DNA of 47,812 nt from an uncultured Clostridia bacterium. Lineage in GTDB: Bacteria; Bacillota; Clostridia; Christensenellales; Borkfalkiaceae. Numbering within the stretch: position 1 is the first letter of the stretch; every line of letters starts with the position of its first letter. The notes below the pieces were generated by a model. That model was given only the letters and a program-made list of their open reading frames with translations, searched no databases and was not told the DNA's origin. The position numbers and the translations under genes were made by a program. The stretch lies in assembly GCA_947625245.1 (NCBI GenBank), contig CANQNO010000013.1, positions 1 through 47,812 on the forward strand. The letters are read 5' to 3'. Of the stretch, positions 42,097-47,812 are shown in pieces.

Positions 42097-42810
42097 ATGA
42101 ACGGACGCCGTATAGCCTTATGCGCGGTATTTGTGGCGCTGCTGATTTCCGTGCAATATGTTTTCGGTTTCGTGCCGGGGGTGGAGCTGGTCACGGTATT
42201 TTTGCTGTGCTTTTGTTATGCCGCCGGTCCGTTCGCGGGTATGGTTACGGCAACCGCGTTTTCGCTGTTGAGGTGTCTGGTTTTCGGCTTTGCCCCCAAC
42301 GTGATAATTTTATATCTCGTCTATTACAATTTATTCGCCCTATTGTTCGGCTTGACGGGCAAAAAAACCGCGCCGCCCTTTCTGTGCATAGGCATGCTTG
42401 CGGTAATAGCGGGGCTAAGCGCTTATTTCGCGGCGGCGGGTCTGCCAGTAAGCATACTGTATAAAACCCGCGTTTCGGTATTGCTGTGGATAGTTTTCGC
42501 CGTGTCCGTTGCGGTGCTCGCAGTTTATGTTGCCCTGCTTTTGGCGGACAAATCGCGTAAAGGCAGGGAGCTTGCCTTTATCACCGCGCTGGCGGTAGTG
42601 TGCACGGTTTTATTCACTCTTGCGGACGATTTAATAACCCCGCTGTTCTACGGGTATTCGGCGGACGCGGCGGCGGCTTATTTTGCGGCTTCGCTGTATA
42701 CCATGGCGGCGCAGTCCGTGTGTACGCTTATAAGCGTATTGCTGCTCTTCGGACCCCTTTCAGCAATATTTATACGGGCTTTCGGAACGCCTGTAAACAA
42801 AAAGGTTTAA
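42097..42810 (+). CDS. ECF transporter S component, probably for cobalamin
   Basis: 237-residue membrane protein with about six hydrophobic segments and short loops. The opening 'IALCAVFVALLISVQYVFGF' and 'GVELVTVFLLCFCYAAGPFA' are typical of ECF S components. It starts one base after the lipoprotein stop with no ribosome binding site, so it depends on coupling. The B12 riboswitch and the DUF4430 lipoprotein point to cobalamin or a precursor; CbrT of lactobacilli is a known ECF cobalamin S component, but homology to it was not tested. The energizing subunits must be encoded elsewhere. Confidence 0.8.
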   Translation: MNGRRIALCAVFVALLISVQYVFGFVPGVELVTVFLLCFCYAAGPFAGMVTATAFSLLRCLVFGFAPNVIILYLVYYNLFALLFGLTGKKTAPPFLCIGMLAVIAGLSAYFAAAGLPVSILYKTRVSVLLWIVFAVSVAVLAVYVALLLADKSRKGRELAFITALAVVCTVLFTLADDLITPLFYGYSADAAAAYFAASLYTMAAQSVCTLISVLLLFGPLSAIFIRAFGTPVNKKV

Positions 42811-42841
42811 AAAAAGCAAGGGAGATTCCCTTGCTTTTTTT
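42811..42841. terminator. Terminator of the B12 operon and zinc-ribbon gene
   Basis: A 13-bp stem (42811-42823 with 42827-42839), three-base loop, A5 on one side and T7 on the other: a strong bidirectional terminator between convergent genes. Confidence 0.9.
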
Positions 42842-42851
42842 ATGCTATGTA

Positions 42852-43244
42852 CTAATCTTTATCAAAACACATAAGTATGCCGCCTATAAGGCTAACAAAC
42901 AGGGCGGAGCAAATTTTAAACCCCGTGCCTACGGGAAGGTTGTCTCTTGTCCTGTTAAAATAATAAACCGTCATCGGTATGGTCCAGCAAAGGGGAATAA
43001 GATAAAATCCCGAAAGTACACAGCCTAAAACCATAAATACTTTTGTTACGGTGCAAATGGCGGTGTCGTGCGGGGTTGCGGGCGGCGCGTAAGTGTTGTT
43101 TTGCCCGTACTGCGGCTTAACTTCCGCGTTCCCCGCGGCAAGGTCGTCAAAAGGTTCTTCGGGCGCGGAAACGGGCTGACCGCATTTATCGCAAAAATTG
43201 AAATCGTCCCTTAGCTGTGCGCCGCATTTGGTACAATACTTCAT
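42852..43244 (-). CDS. Zinc-ribbon membrane protein
   Basis: 130 residues. The N-terminal 'MKYCTKCGAQLRDDFNFCDK' with the following CGQ makes a double-CxxC zinc ribbon; after a proline-rich linker two hydrophobic helices follow (about 63-85 and 110-126). Such proteins are common and of unknown function in Clostridia. AAAGGAG lies before the ATG. It lies 50 bases downstream of the restriction gene on the same strand, but nothing ties it to restriction. Confidence 0.85.
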   Translation of the reverse strand: MKYCTKCGAQLRDDFNFCDKCGQPVSAPEEPFDDLAAGNAEVKPQYGQNNTYAPPATPHDTAICTVTKVFMVLGCVLSGFYLIPLCWTIPMTVYYFNRTRDNLPVGTGFKICSALFVSLIGGILMCFDKD

Positions 43245-43294
43245 AACACTCTCCTTTTAAATTTTTACAATTAAATAATAGTTCTTAAATATAA

Positions 43295-44248
43295 TTAATG
43301 CCAGTGACAATCTATCGAAGCTATTGCGGCAGGCATACCGACTATTTGAATATCAAATTTAAGGCTTGTTTCTGCCGTTTTTGAAGCGTTATGTATTCTA
43401 AAGTCAAACTGCCAGCCTTTATCCATATATAATTCAACAGTGGTGGTGCTGTTTGGTTTAAATTCAAGACTTACAATTCGAGTAGGCAGGCAGGCTATGG
43501 GTATATGAATTTTCGGCTTTATAGTTTTGCTTGCATGGTTAAGCTTACCGTGCAAATTAAAGGTCTGTATACGTGTAATTCGTTTTGTATCTATGCTGAT
43601 TATCTTGTAAAAATCAAATCTTCCGAGTAAATATTCAACCAACCGTTGGGGAACGGCAGGGTCTGAAATATTGCTGCGGTTAAGTTCGTCTATAAATGCC
43701 TGCAAGAGCGGAATATAAACCGTTTTGTTTTTCAAAGGTAGCTCGTTCCATTTTTTGCCGGCGGATTTTTGTAGTGCCAGATAATCGAAAATGTGCTTTA
43801 CGTCGTTCCAATATTTTTGGGAACAGGGAATATCAAACCATTTATTGCCAAAATCCAAACTGGACGACAAACGGCTATGCTTTACGGCAAAATGGTTATG
43901 CTTTAAACTTAGTCCGATTTCCCATTTAACATCTTTTCGGCAAATAACTATATCGCGTACGTCGCCTTTTTTGCCTTCGCTGTCGGTTTGGATTTTCAGC
44001 ATAAGAATATCGTCGCCGTTTTCGGTTATCATTGGTTCCATATCAAAAACGGTGGATATTGCTGCGTCCGCGCTTTGTGTTAATATATACTGTAATTCGT
44101 CGGACAACGTATTCCAGGCGTGTTCCGCAGCATGATAGGCGCTGTTTGTTTCAATTTCCGCTTTGCGTATTTTATTGATTTCTTTATGCAAAGTCATCAA
44201 ACAAATAAATTCATAAGCACGACCTTGCTGATTGCTTCGTTCGCTCAT
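43295..44248 (-). CDS. HaeIII-like type II restriction endonuclease
   Basis: 317 residues starting '[20 protein letters not shown]', like the 'NKQGRAYEY' start of the HaeIII family (RE_HaeIII). The core '[20 protein letters not shown]' followed by LKHNH supplies candidate PD-(D/E)xK residues (D99, E110, K116). The partner is a close relative of M.HaeIII, so the recognition site should be GGCC. The gene overlaps the methyltransferase stop by four bases (ATGA), so enzyme synthesis depends on prior translation of the methylase. Base composition is visibly AT-richer than the chromosomal backbone, a sign of transfer. Activity and cleavage position are untested. Confidence 0.85.
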   Translation of the reverse strand: MSERSNQQGRAYEFICLMTLHKEINKIRKAEIETNSAYHAAEHAWNTLSDELQYILTQSADAAISTVFDMEPMITENGDDILMLKIQTDSEGKKGDVRDIVICRKDVKWEIGLSLKHNHFAVKHSRLSSSLDFGNKWFDIPCSQKYWNDVKHIFDYLALQKSAGKKWNELPLKNKTVYIPLLQAFIDELNRSNISDPAVPQRLVEYLLGRFDFYKIISIDTKRITRIQTFNLHGKLNHASKTIKPKIHIPIACLPTRIVSLEFKPNSTTTVELYMDKGWQFDFRIHNASKTAETSLKFDIQIVGMPAAIASIDCHWH

Positions 44249-45249
44249 TTTTTCTCCGCATTAATTAATGACTGTTTTATTGCTGTCGCTACCTCGTATG
44301 CAAGATTTACGGGAACTGCATTGCCAATCATTTTATAGGCATTATCGGTGTAGTCATAAATGAATTTGAACGTGTCGGGAAATCCTTGAATACGTGCAAT
44401 TTCACGTATTGTCATTCTACGGTACAAATATTCTTTGCCTTTTACGAATTCACGGTGGTTCTGTGAAATAAAAGTCATTTTCGGCGCTTGCGGATGTAAT
44501 TGACATTGACGTCCCGAAGCTTGCACTGTAAATGCCTGTTCGTCCCAGGATTTTACTCTGTTGCGGCTCATGAATATGGGCGAATATGCGCCTGTAAAAT
44601 ATTCGTTGTTATTAATTGCGTTAGGGTTATGCAAATTTTTTAAGCCTGCGGGAACAGCCGTAAATTGTAAGTCCCAAATCGTATCGCGTAGTGTCAATTT
44701 TTTGTCGTTCTCTTTGGTTGAACCCTGAGGAAATTTAAAATCGATATTTAAATTATCTTTGAAACCTATATAAAAAACACGCTTGCGTTCCTGCGGTGTA
44801 CCGTAATCTTTGGCGTTTACCAACGTAACAGTCACGTTATAACCGCAATTTTTGAACATTTCTATAATGTTATTAACTGCTTTGGAATGCCTGCCGAGTA
44901 ACATACCGCTCACATTTTCCGCCAGGAAAAATTTAGGTTGTTTACTTTTCAGTATTCTTATATATTCATAAAAAAGCTGTCCGCGCAGATCATCGATTCC
45001 GCGTTGTGCTCCTGCTTCCGACCAGGATTGGCAGGGCGGACCGCCGATTATGCCGCAAATATTATCGGGGAATTCAGTATCTTTTATTTTACGTATATCG
45101 CCTTCGATCAATTTTGTTTTGGGATGATTGACCTTAAACGTAGCCCAAATTGTAGGATCGTATTCGTTAGCGGCAACGACGTTAAAGCCGGCTTTTTCAA
45201 AACCCAAATCCAACCCGCCACAACCGCTGAATAAACTGATTATGTCCAT
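44245..45249 (-). CDS. DNA cytosine-5 methyltransferase, M.HaeIII-like (GGCC)
   Basis: 334 residues with all m5C motifs: I '[17 protein letters not shown]', IV '[10 protein letters not shown]' with catalytic C73, VI 'FFLAENV', VIII '[11 protein letters not shown]', IX/X '[18 protein letters not shown]' and '[20 protein letters not shown]'. The target-recognition region, including '[20 protein letters not shown]' and then QCQLHPQAP, is nearly the same as I recall for M.HaeIII, arguing for methylation of the inner C of GGCC. It protects DNA from the endonuclease it overlaps. A GGAGG ribosome binding site and strong promoter precede it, ensuring the methylase is made first. Confidence 0.93.
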   Translation of the reverse strand: MDIISLFSGCGGLDLGFEKAGFNVVAANEYDPTIWATFKVNHPKTKLIEGDIRKIKDTEFPDNICGIIGGPPCQSWSEAGAQRGIDDLRGQLFYEYIRILKSKQPKFFLAENVSGMLLGRHSKAVNNIIEMFKNCGYNVTVTLVNAKDYGTPQERKRVFYIGFKDNLNIDFKFPQGSTKENDKKLTLRDTIWDLQFTAVPAGLKNLHNPNAINNNEYFTGAYSPIFMSRNRVKSWDEQAFTVQASGRQCQLHPQAPKMTFISQNHREFVKGKEYLYRRMTIREIARIQGFPDTFKFIYDYTDNAYKMIGNAVPVNLAYEVATAIKQSLINAEKK

Positions 45250-45278
45250 TTTAGGCTTCCTCCGATTATTGTTTTTAT

Positions 45279-45307
45279 ATTATATCATATTTTTTGGAAT
45301 TTTTCAA
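45279..45307 (-). promoter_or_regulatory. Promoter of the restriction-modification operon
   Basis: On the minus strand TTGAAA (45302-45307) and TATAAT (45279-45284) are 17 bases apart, 30 bases ahead of the methyltransferase start. No controller-protein gene or C-box is seen. Confidence 0.8.
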
Positions 45308-45323
45308 CTTTCAAGCGGCATTT

Positions 45324-45896
45324 TTACCTGAAATCGCAGCAAAGCAGGTGGTCGTTGATAATGCCTATGCCCTGCAAATAGGAGTATATAATCGTAGGAC
45401 CCGCATACTTGAACCCGCGCTTTTTCAATTCATTGCTGACCCTTTCCGAAAGCCCGTCTCTGGCGGGCATCTCCTTTGCGTCCTTCAGGCGGTGGTCAAT
45501 AGTTTTCCCGTCCGTAAATCCCCAAATAAATTTGTCAAAACTCCCAAATTCCTCTTGCACTTTCAAAAATGCCCGCGCATTTGTAACCGCCGCGTTAATT
45601 TTATTGCGGTTGCGTATTATTCCCTCGTTCCGCATAAGCTCTTCAACCTTGTTTTCGCCGTATGCCGCCACAATTTTTGGGTCAAAGCCGTCAAACGCCT
45701 TGCGGAAATTCTCTTCCTTGTCCAAAATCAAATCCCAGCTCACGCCCGCCTGCATGCCCTCCAGCACAAGCATCGCAAAAAGCTCATTGTCACGGTGTTC
45801 GGGCTTGCACCAGCGGGTATCGTGGTAGAGTAAAGATTTATTTAAAAAACGGCTTCCCTTAACCCAAAAACCGAAATCGCACCTCTTTTTTTCCAT
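45324..45896 (-). CDS. tag: DNA-3-methyladenine glycosylase I
   Basis: Base-excision enzyme removing 3-methyladenine from DNA. 190 residues with 'LLYHDTRWCKPEHRDNELFA', 'MLVLEGMQAGVSWDLILDKE' and 'AFDGFDPKIVAAY', the Tag signatures; the zinc-snap residues (an early Cys, H in YHD, and H/C near the C-terminus in 'INDHLLCC') are present. The N-terminus differs from E. coli Tag, with an extra ten or so residues. AAAGAGGG precedes the ATG. It is a single gene, on the same strand as the restriction pair but with its own promoter. Confidence 0.93.
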   Translation of the reverse strand: MEKKRCDFGFWVKGSRFLNKSLLYHDTRWCKPEHRDNELFAMLVLEGMQAGVSWDLILDKEENFRKAFDGFDPKIVAAYGENKVEELMRNEGIIRNRNKINAAVTNARAFLKVQEEFGSFDKFIWGFTDGKTIDHRLKDAKEMPARDGLSERVSNELKKRGFKYAGPTIIYSYLQGIGIINDHLLCCDFR

Positions 45897-45916
45897 AGCG
45901 CCCTCTTTTTTTTTAA

Positions 45917-45945
45917 ATTATATCACGCCCTTTAACTTTATTCAA
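45917..45945 (-). promoter_or_regulatory. Promoter of tag
   Basis: On the minus strand TTGAAT (45940-45945) and TATAAT (45917-45922) are exactly 17 bases apart, just upstream of tag. Confidence 0.75.
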
Positions 45946-45987
45946 TACTATTTCCCAACCCATTTAAATAGTCACTATAAAAATTTA

Positions 45988-46016
45988 TTGATATTTTAAA
46001 ATAAACGTGTTATAAT
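45988..46016 (+). promoter_or_regulatory. Promoter of the structured leader RNA
   Basis: TTGATA (45988-45993), 17-base spacer, TATAAT (46011-46016). Predicted start at 46021-46024, the very first base of the closing helix of the RNA. Confidence 0.85.
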
Positions 46017-46020
46017 ACCA

Positions 46021-46210
46021 TTGCGACGTCAAATTGAATAGATGTTTTTTATCTTCTTTAAGAGATAGTATAGCTATGTAGAAAAAACAGAAGAATAATG
46101 GTAGAAATACCTGTTTCCAATCTGTTTTTTCTACAAAAATAGTTATTTGGCGTCGCAACCGAGGAACGGTATTCTACGGGCGCCGTTCCTTAGGGAGCGG
46201 CGCTTCTTTT
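46021..46210 (+). ncRNA. Structured RNA of unknown class, possible orphan riboswitch or small RNA
   Basis: Folding by eye gives a 14-bp closing helix (46021-46034 with 46145-46158, one U-G pair) and, inside it, a 15-bp helix (46077-46091 with 46121-46135) that encloses a GGTA/TACC hairpin with a GAAA tetraloop. A further small hairpin lies on the 5' side near 46050-46067. Downstream, 46162-46169 can pair with 46183-46190, which is mutually exclusive with the terminator stem 46180-46189/46194-46203. That is an antiterminator/terminator layout ahead of a 68-residue gene. I find no signature of known riboswitches or T-boxes. Length near 190 is also that of 6S RNA, but the central-bubble design does not fit well. 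Confidence 0.7.
46180..46210 (+). terminator. Terminator or attenuator at the end of the structured RNA
   Basis: A 10-bp stem (46180-46189 with 46194-46203, one wobble pair), loop TTAG, tail TTCTTTT. The 5' arm can alternatively pair with 46162-46169, so termination may be regulated. Confidence 0.75.
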
Positions 46211-46251
46211 ATGCCGCGGGTTCGTGGCGAAAAAAACCGGAGTATTGTACT

Positions 46252-46458
46252 ATGAAAAATTTTTTTAAAACAGTTTGGGATTATATCCGTTTGCCTTTCC
46301 TTGTATTGTCCACAAGAAAAACCGAAAAAAAGCTAAAGCGGGCGGCTGCCGAGGACAGGGCGGAAATTCTTACCGAAAAGGATGTGGAATTTTTAAAGAG
46401 CGTAGGCGTGGAAACCGATTTGGAAAGCTTGAAAGACAATTGTAAAAATGCAAAATAA
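46252..46458 (+). CDS. Small 68-residue protein of unknown function
   Basis: Begins 'MKNFFKTVWDYIRLPFLVLS', an aromatic, hydrophobic stretch with interspersed basic residues, then a charged helical part 'EKKLKRAAAEDRAEILTEKD' and a mixed C-terminus. It could be peripherally membrane-attached. I do not recognise it. ATG 46252 has GGAG ten bases upstream; a longer frame starting at 46147 runs through the RNA and is rejected. It is the only gene between the structured leader RNA and a strong terminator, so it is the likely target of that RNA. Confidence 0.65.
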   Translation: MKNFFKTVWDYIRLPFLVLSTRKTEKKLKRAAAEDRAEILTEKDVEFLKSVGVETDLESLKDNCKNAK

Positions 46459-46486
46459 ACGGCGCATTTCCGCCGTTTATTTTTTT
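46452..46486 (+). terminator. Terminator of the 68-residue gene
   Basis: A 13-bp stem (46452-46464 with 46471-46483) ending in a run of T, overlapping the stop codon. Confidence 0.85.
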
Positions 46487-46504
46487 GAAATACCATAAAT
46501 GCCT

Positions 46505-46532
46505 TTGAAAGCCGATGGGAATATGCTATAAT
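46505..46532 (+). promoter_or_regulatory. Promoter of the BRO-N/Fic gene
   Basis: TTGAAA (46505-46510) and TATAAT (46527-46532) with a 16-base spacer, about 36 bases before the ATG at 46568. Confidence 0.65.
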
Positions 46533-46567
46533 AAAATAAAAGCATATCAAAGGTTCGGGCAGAAATC

Positions 46568-47419
46568 ATGATAAAAACATCGATACGGTTTTTTGAAGAT
46601 ATTCCCGTAAGAGCCGTTTGGAACGACGAGGATTCCAAATGGTGGTTTTGCGCTGCCGACATAGCCGAAGCGCTTACAAAGAGCAAAAACCCGCGCTCAT
46701 ATTGGAATGCGGTAAAACGCCGTCACAATGAGTTGTCGACAATTTGTCGACAACTGAAACTTGCGGCTCGGGATGGGAAATTCTATCTCACCGATGTGGT
46801 AGACGCGGGCGGGGTGAATACCGTTGTAGCGCTTATCCCCGCGAAAAATCGCGAGAATTTTGTCCGTTGGCTTTCGGGTATGGGCAGTACGGTGGACGAG
46901 AAGAGCAAGCGTAAAGCGTACGAACTGTTCGAAAGCGGCGTTATAAGTGAGGTTGAAGTGGGCACGGTAAAGGGCTTGCAACAGATCCACGGCTACATTT
47001 TCGGCGGGTTGTTTGACTTTGCGGGGCAAATCCGTGGTTTAAATATCGCAAAAGGCGGCTTTGCGTTTGCGCCGGCTATGTATTTAAAAGAAAATCTCGC
47101 GCTTATCGAAAAGATGCCCGAAAAAACGCTTGAAGATATCGTAAAAAAATACGTTGAAATGAATATCGCCCACCCGTTTATGGAAGGCAACGGTCGCAGT
47201 ACGCGCATCTGGCTCGACCTTATTTTAAAAAAGAATTTGCACAGGTGCGTCGATTGGAGCAAAATCGACAAGCGCGCCTATCTCGACGCCATGAAAAAGA
47301 GCCCCGTAGACGCGTCGGATATCTTCAACCTCATCGGGGGCGCGTTGACCGACCGGATAAGCGACCGCGAAATGTTTATGAAAGGCATAGATTATTCCTA
47401 TTATTACGAGGAAGAATAA
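46568..47419 (+). CDS. BRO-N/Fic domain protein (putative protein AMP-transferase)
   Basis: 283 residues. Residues 1-105 resemble a BRO-N domain, a phage-derived DNA-binding-like module ('[20 protein letters not shown]', '[14 protein letters not shown]'). Residues from about 115 form a Fic domain with '[20 protein letters not shown]' and the complete active-site motif '[14 protein letters not shown]' (H202-R210 core), so AMP or another nucleotide-group transfer is possible. No separate antitoxin is seen; I do not see a clear inhibitory (S/T)xxxE(G/N) motif. The combination is known in gut Clostridia, where its target is unknown. It may act as phage defence or a toxin, which is inference. Confidence 0.88.
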   Translation: MIKTSIRFFEDIPVRAVWNDEDSKWWFCAADIAEALTKSKNPRSYWNAVKRRHNELSTICRQLKLAARDGKFYLTDVVDAGGVNTVVALIPAKNRENFVRWLSGMGSTVDEKSKRKAYELFESGVISEVEVGTVKGLQQIHGYIFGGLFDFAGQIRGLNIAKGGFAFAPAMYLKENLALIEKMPEKTLEDIVKKYVEMNIAHPFMEGNGRSTRIWLDLILKKNLHRCVDWSKIDKRAYLDAMKKSPVDASDIFNLIGGALTDRISDREMFMKGIDYSYYYEEE

Positions 47420-47423
47420 GACC

Positions 47424-47690
47424 GCGGATTCGAACACGCTTCGCGGTATATGAGCGGCATTGCGCAATTTAGTAAAAAGATAGTCTGCCGTTTCCCATAA
47501 ATGGGAGCCCTCGGCAGAGCGTCGCGGGCTTTGCCCGCTCGCGCGGATTCGAACCGCTTCGTCGGTATATGAGCGGCATTGCGCAATTTAGTAAAAAGAT
47601 AGTCTGCCGTTTCCCGCAGGCGGGAACCTTCGGCAGGGCGTCGCGGGCTGTGCCCGCTCGCGCGAATTCGAACACGGCTTCGCCGTTTCT
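47424..47690. repeat. 119-bp tandem repeat, about 2.2 copies, structured
   Basis: Copies begin at 47424, 47543 and 47662 (partial); the period is 119. A core of over 50 bases is identical in the first two. Between copies, hairpin arms differ in matched fashion: CCCAT/ATGGG in copy one against CCCGC/GCGGG in copy two (near 47494 and 47614), and the CTTCG-capped stem also varies in matched pairs. Several palindromes, GCGGGC/GCCCGC among them, fill each unit. The minus strand holds GGTTCGAATCC, like a tRNA T-arm, but no tRNA fits. Function unknown; reading frames through it look spurious. Confidence 0.75.
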
Positions 47691-47698
47691 CATACAGG

Positions 47699-47747
47699 CT
47701 CCACCAAAAAACAGAGGCGCACAAAGCGCCTCTGTTTTTTGGTGGAG
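47699..47747. terminator. Large 22-bp bidirectional terminator
   Basis: A perfect 22-bp inverted repeat (47699-47720 with 47726-47747), loop ACAAA, with A6 and T6 runs inside the stem. In either direction it yields a GC-rich hairpin followed by T6, so it likely ends a minus-strand gene entering from the right. Confidence 0.8.
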
Positions 47748-47812
47748 TTGCTCCATCCAAATCCGAACTCAATTCTTCTTCCAATTCTTTTAAGGTCAGC
47801 TCTCGTGTGCCG
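47748..47812 (-). CDS. Possible 3' end of a gene entering from the right
   Basis: On the minus strand one frame reads 'TRELTLKELEEELSSDLDGA' with normal-looking composition and then runs into the terminator and tandem repeats, where no credible protein is seen. It may be the tail of a gene whose stop codon was lost to repeat insertion, or chance. Confidence 0.25.

Noticed and set aside
46021-46210. Assignment of the structured RNA as 6S RNA
   Set aside because: Length is similar, but the internal loop is strongly one-sided and the mutually exclusive terminator design favours a leader; left unassigned.
46147-46251. N-terminal extension of the 68-residue protein
   Set aside because: It reads through the closing helix and terminator of the structured RNA; no homology and no ribosome binding site.
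47540-47560. tRNA gene suggested by a T-arm-like GGTTCGAATCC on the minus strand
   Set aside because: No acceptor, D-arm or anticodon stem could be placed around it, and it repeats within the 119-bp units.
47424-47690. CRISPR array
   Set aside because: The period is 119 with nearly identical units; there is no alternation of short repeats with unique spacers and no cas gene.
47404-47784. Frames of 74 to 126 codons through the tandem repeats on both strands
   Set aside because: They follow the 119-bp repeat and palindromes; no protein family is recognised and the frames shift between copies.

Overview
The window reads as a chromosomal segment of an endospore-lineage Clostridia bacterium, probably an uncultured gut member. 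The evidence is the Firmicutes-type order yicC-gmk-rpoZ-priA-def-fmt-rsmB-rlmN-rpe-thiN-spoVM with rpmB, an Asp23 gene, fakA and recG next to it, sigma-A promoters with almost uniform 17-base spacing, AGGAGG-type ribosome binding sites, three ECF vitamin-transporter S components, and a BspA-like leucine-rich-repeat protein typical of gut bacteria. The backbone is moderately GC-rich, with alternate starts (TTG, GTG and one apparent ATT). The BspA gene, the restriction-modification pair and some intergenic stretches are visibly AT-richer.

Layout. 1-3060: 3' part of a BspA-like gene. 3061-3330: gene-free stretch with serial hairpins. 3390-4640: glyA (minus). 4769-5614: DegV/FakB-like fatty-acid binder. 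5660-6641: FMN riboswitch and riboflavin transporter ribU. 6682-8832: tsaE-tsaB-rimI and a hydrolase that appears to start with ATT. 8832-11597: membrane-anchored MurF-like ligase and ddl. 11639-13745: an ECF S component divergent from a MocR/PdxR-type regulator, probably vitamin B6 uptake. 13808-13903: an isolated 31-codon gene with its own promoter. 14168-15286: M23 peptidase (SpoIIQ candidate) and a secreted protein. 15483-25241: the long housekeeping operon, including a 23-residue SpoVM. 25310-29869: rpmB (minus), then Asp23 protein, fakA and recG. 30031-34023: two GH13 enzymes (glycogen/maltodextrin). 34165-37226: nadA, an Fe-S Rrf2 regulator, cysteine desulfurase and IscU, with the same palindrome pair in both promoters. 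37285-41090: glf and a Ca2+ P-type ATPase whose start codon lies in a hairpin. 41108-42810: cobalamin riboswitch, small HNH-repeat protein, DUF4430 lipoprotein and ECF S component. 42852-45249: zinc-ribbon protein and a HaeIII-like GGCC restriction-modification pair. 45324-45896: tag. 45988-46458: a strongly promoted, elaborately folded leader RNA with mutually exclusive hairpins ahead of a 68-residue protein. 46568-47419: BRO-N/Fic protein. 47424-47812: 119-bp tandem repeats and a large bidirectional terminator.

How the parts work together. Three S components (riboflavin, probably B6, probably B12) occur without EcfA/A'/T genes, so they should share an energizing module encoded elsewhere; this suggests a scavenger of vitamins. 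FakA and a DegV/FakB-type partner are both present, consistent with exogenous fatty-acid use. Fe-S assembly and NadA (itself a 4Fe-4S enzyme) appear to form one Rrf2-controlled regulon.

The most interesting observations are the orphan leader RNA near 46.1 kb, the near absence of GGCC sites matching the resident HaeIII-like system, the B12-riboswitch lipoprotein/ECF operon, the Rrf2 operator architecture, and several overlooked small genes (SpoVM, the 31-codon ORF).
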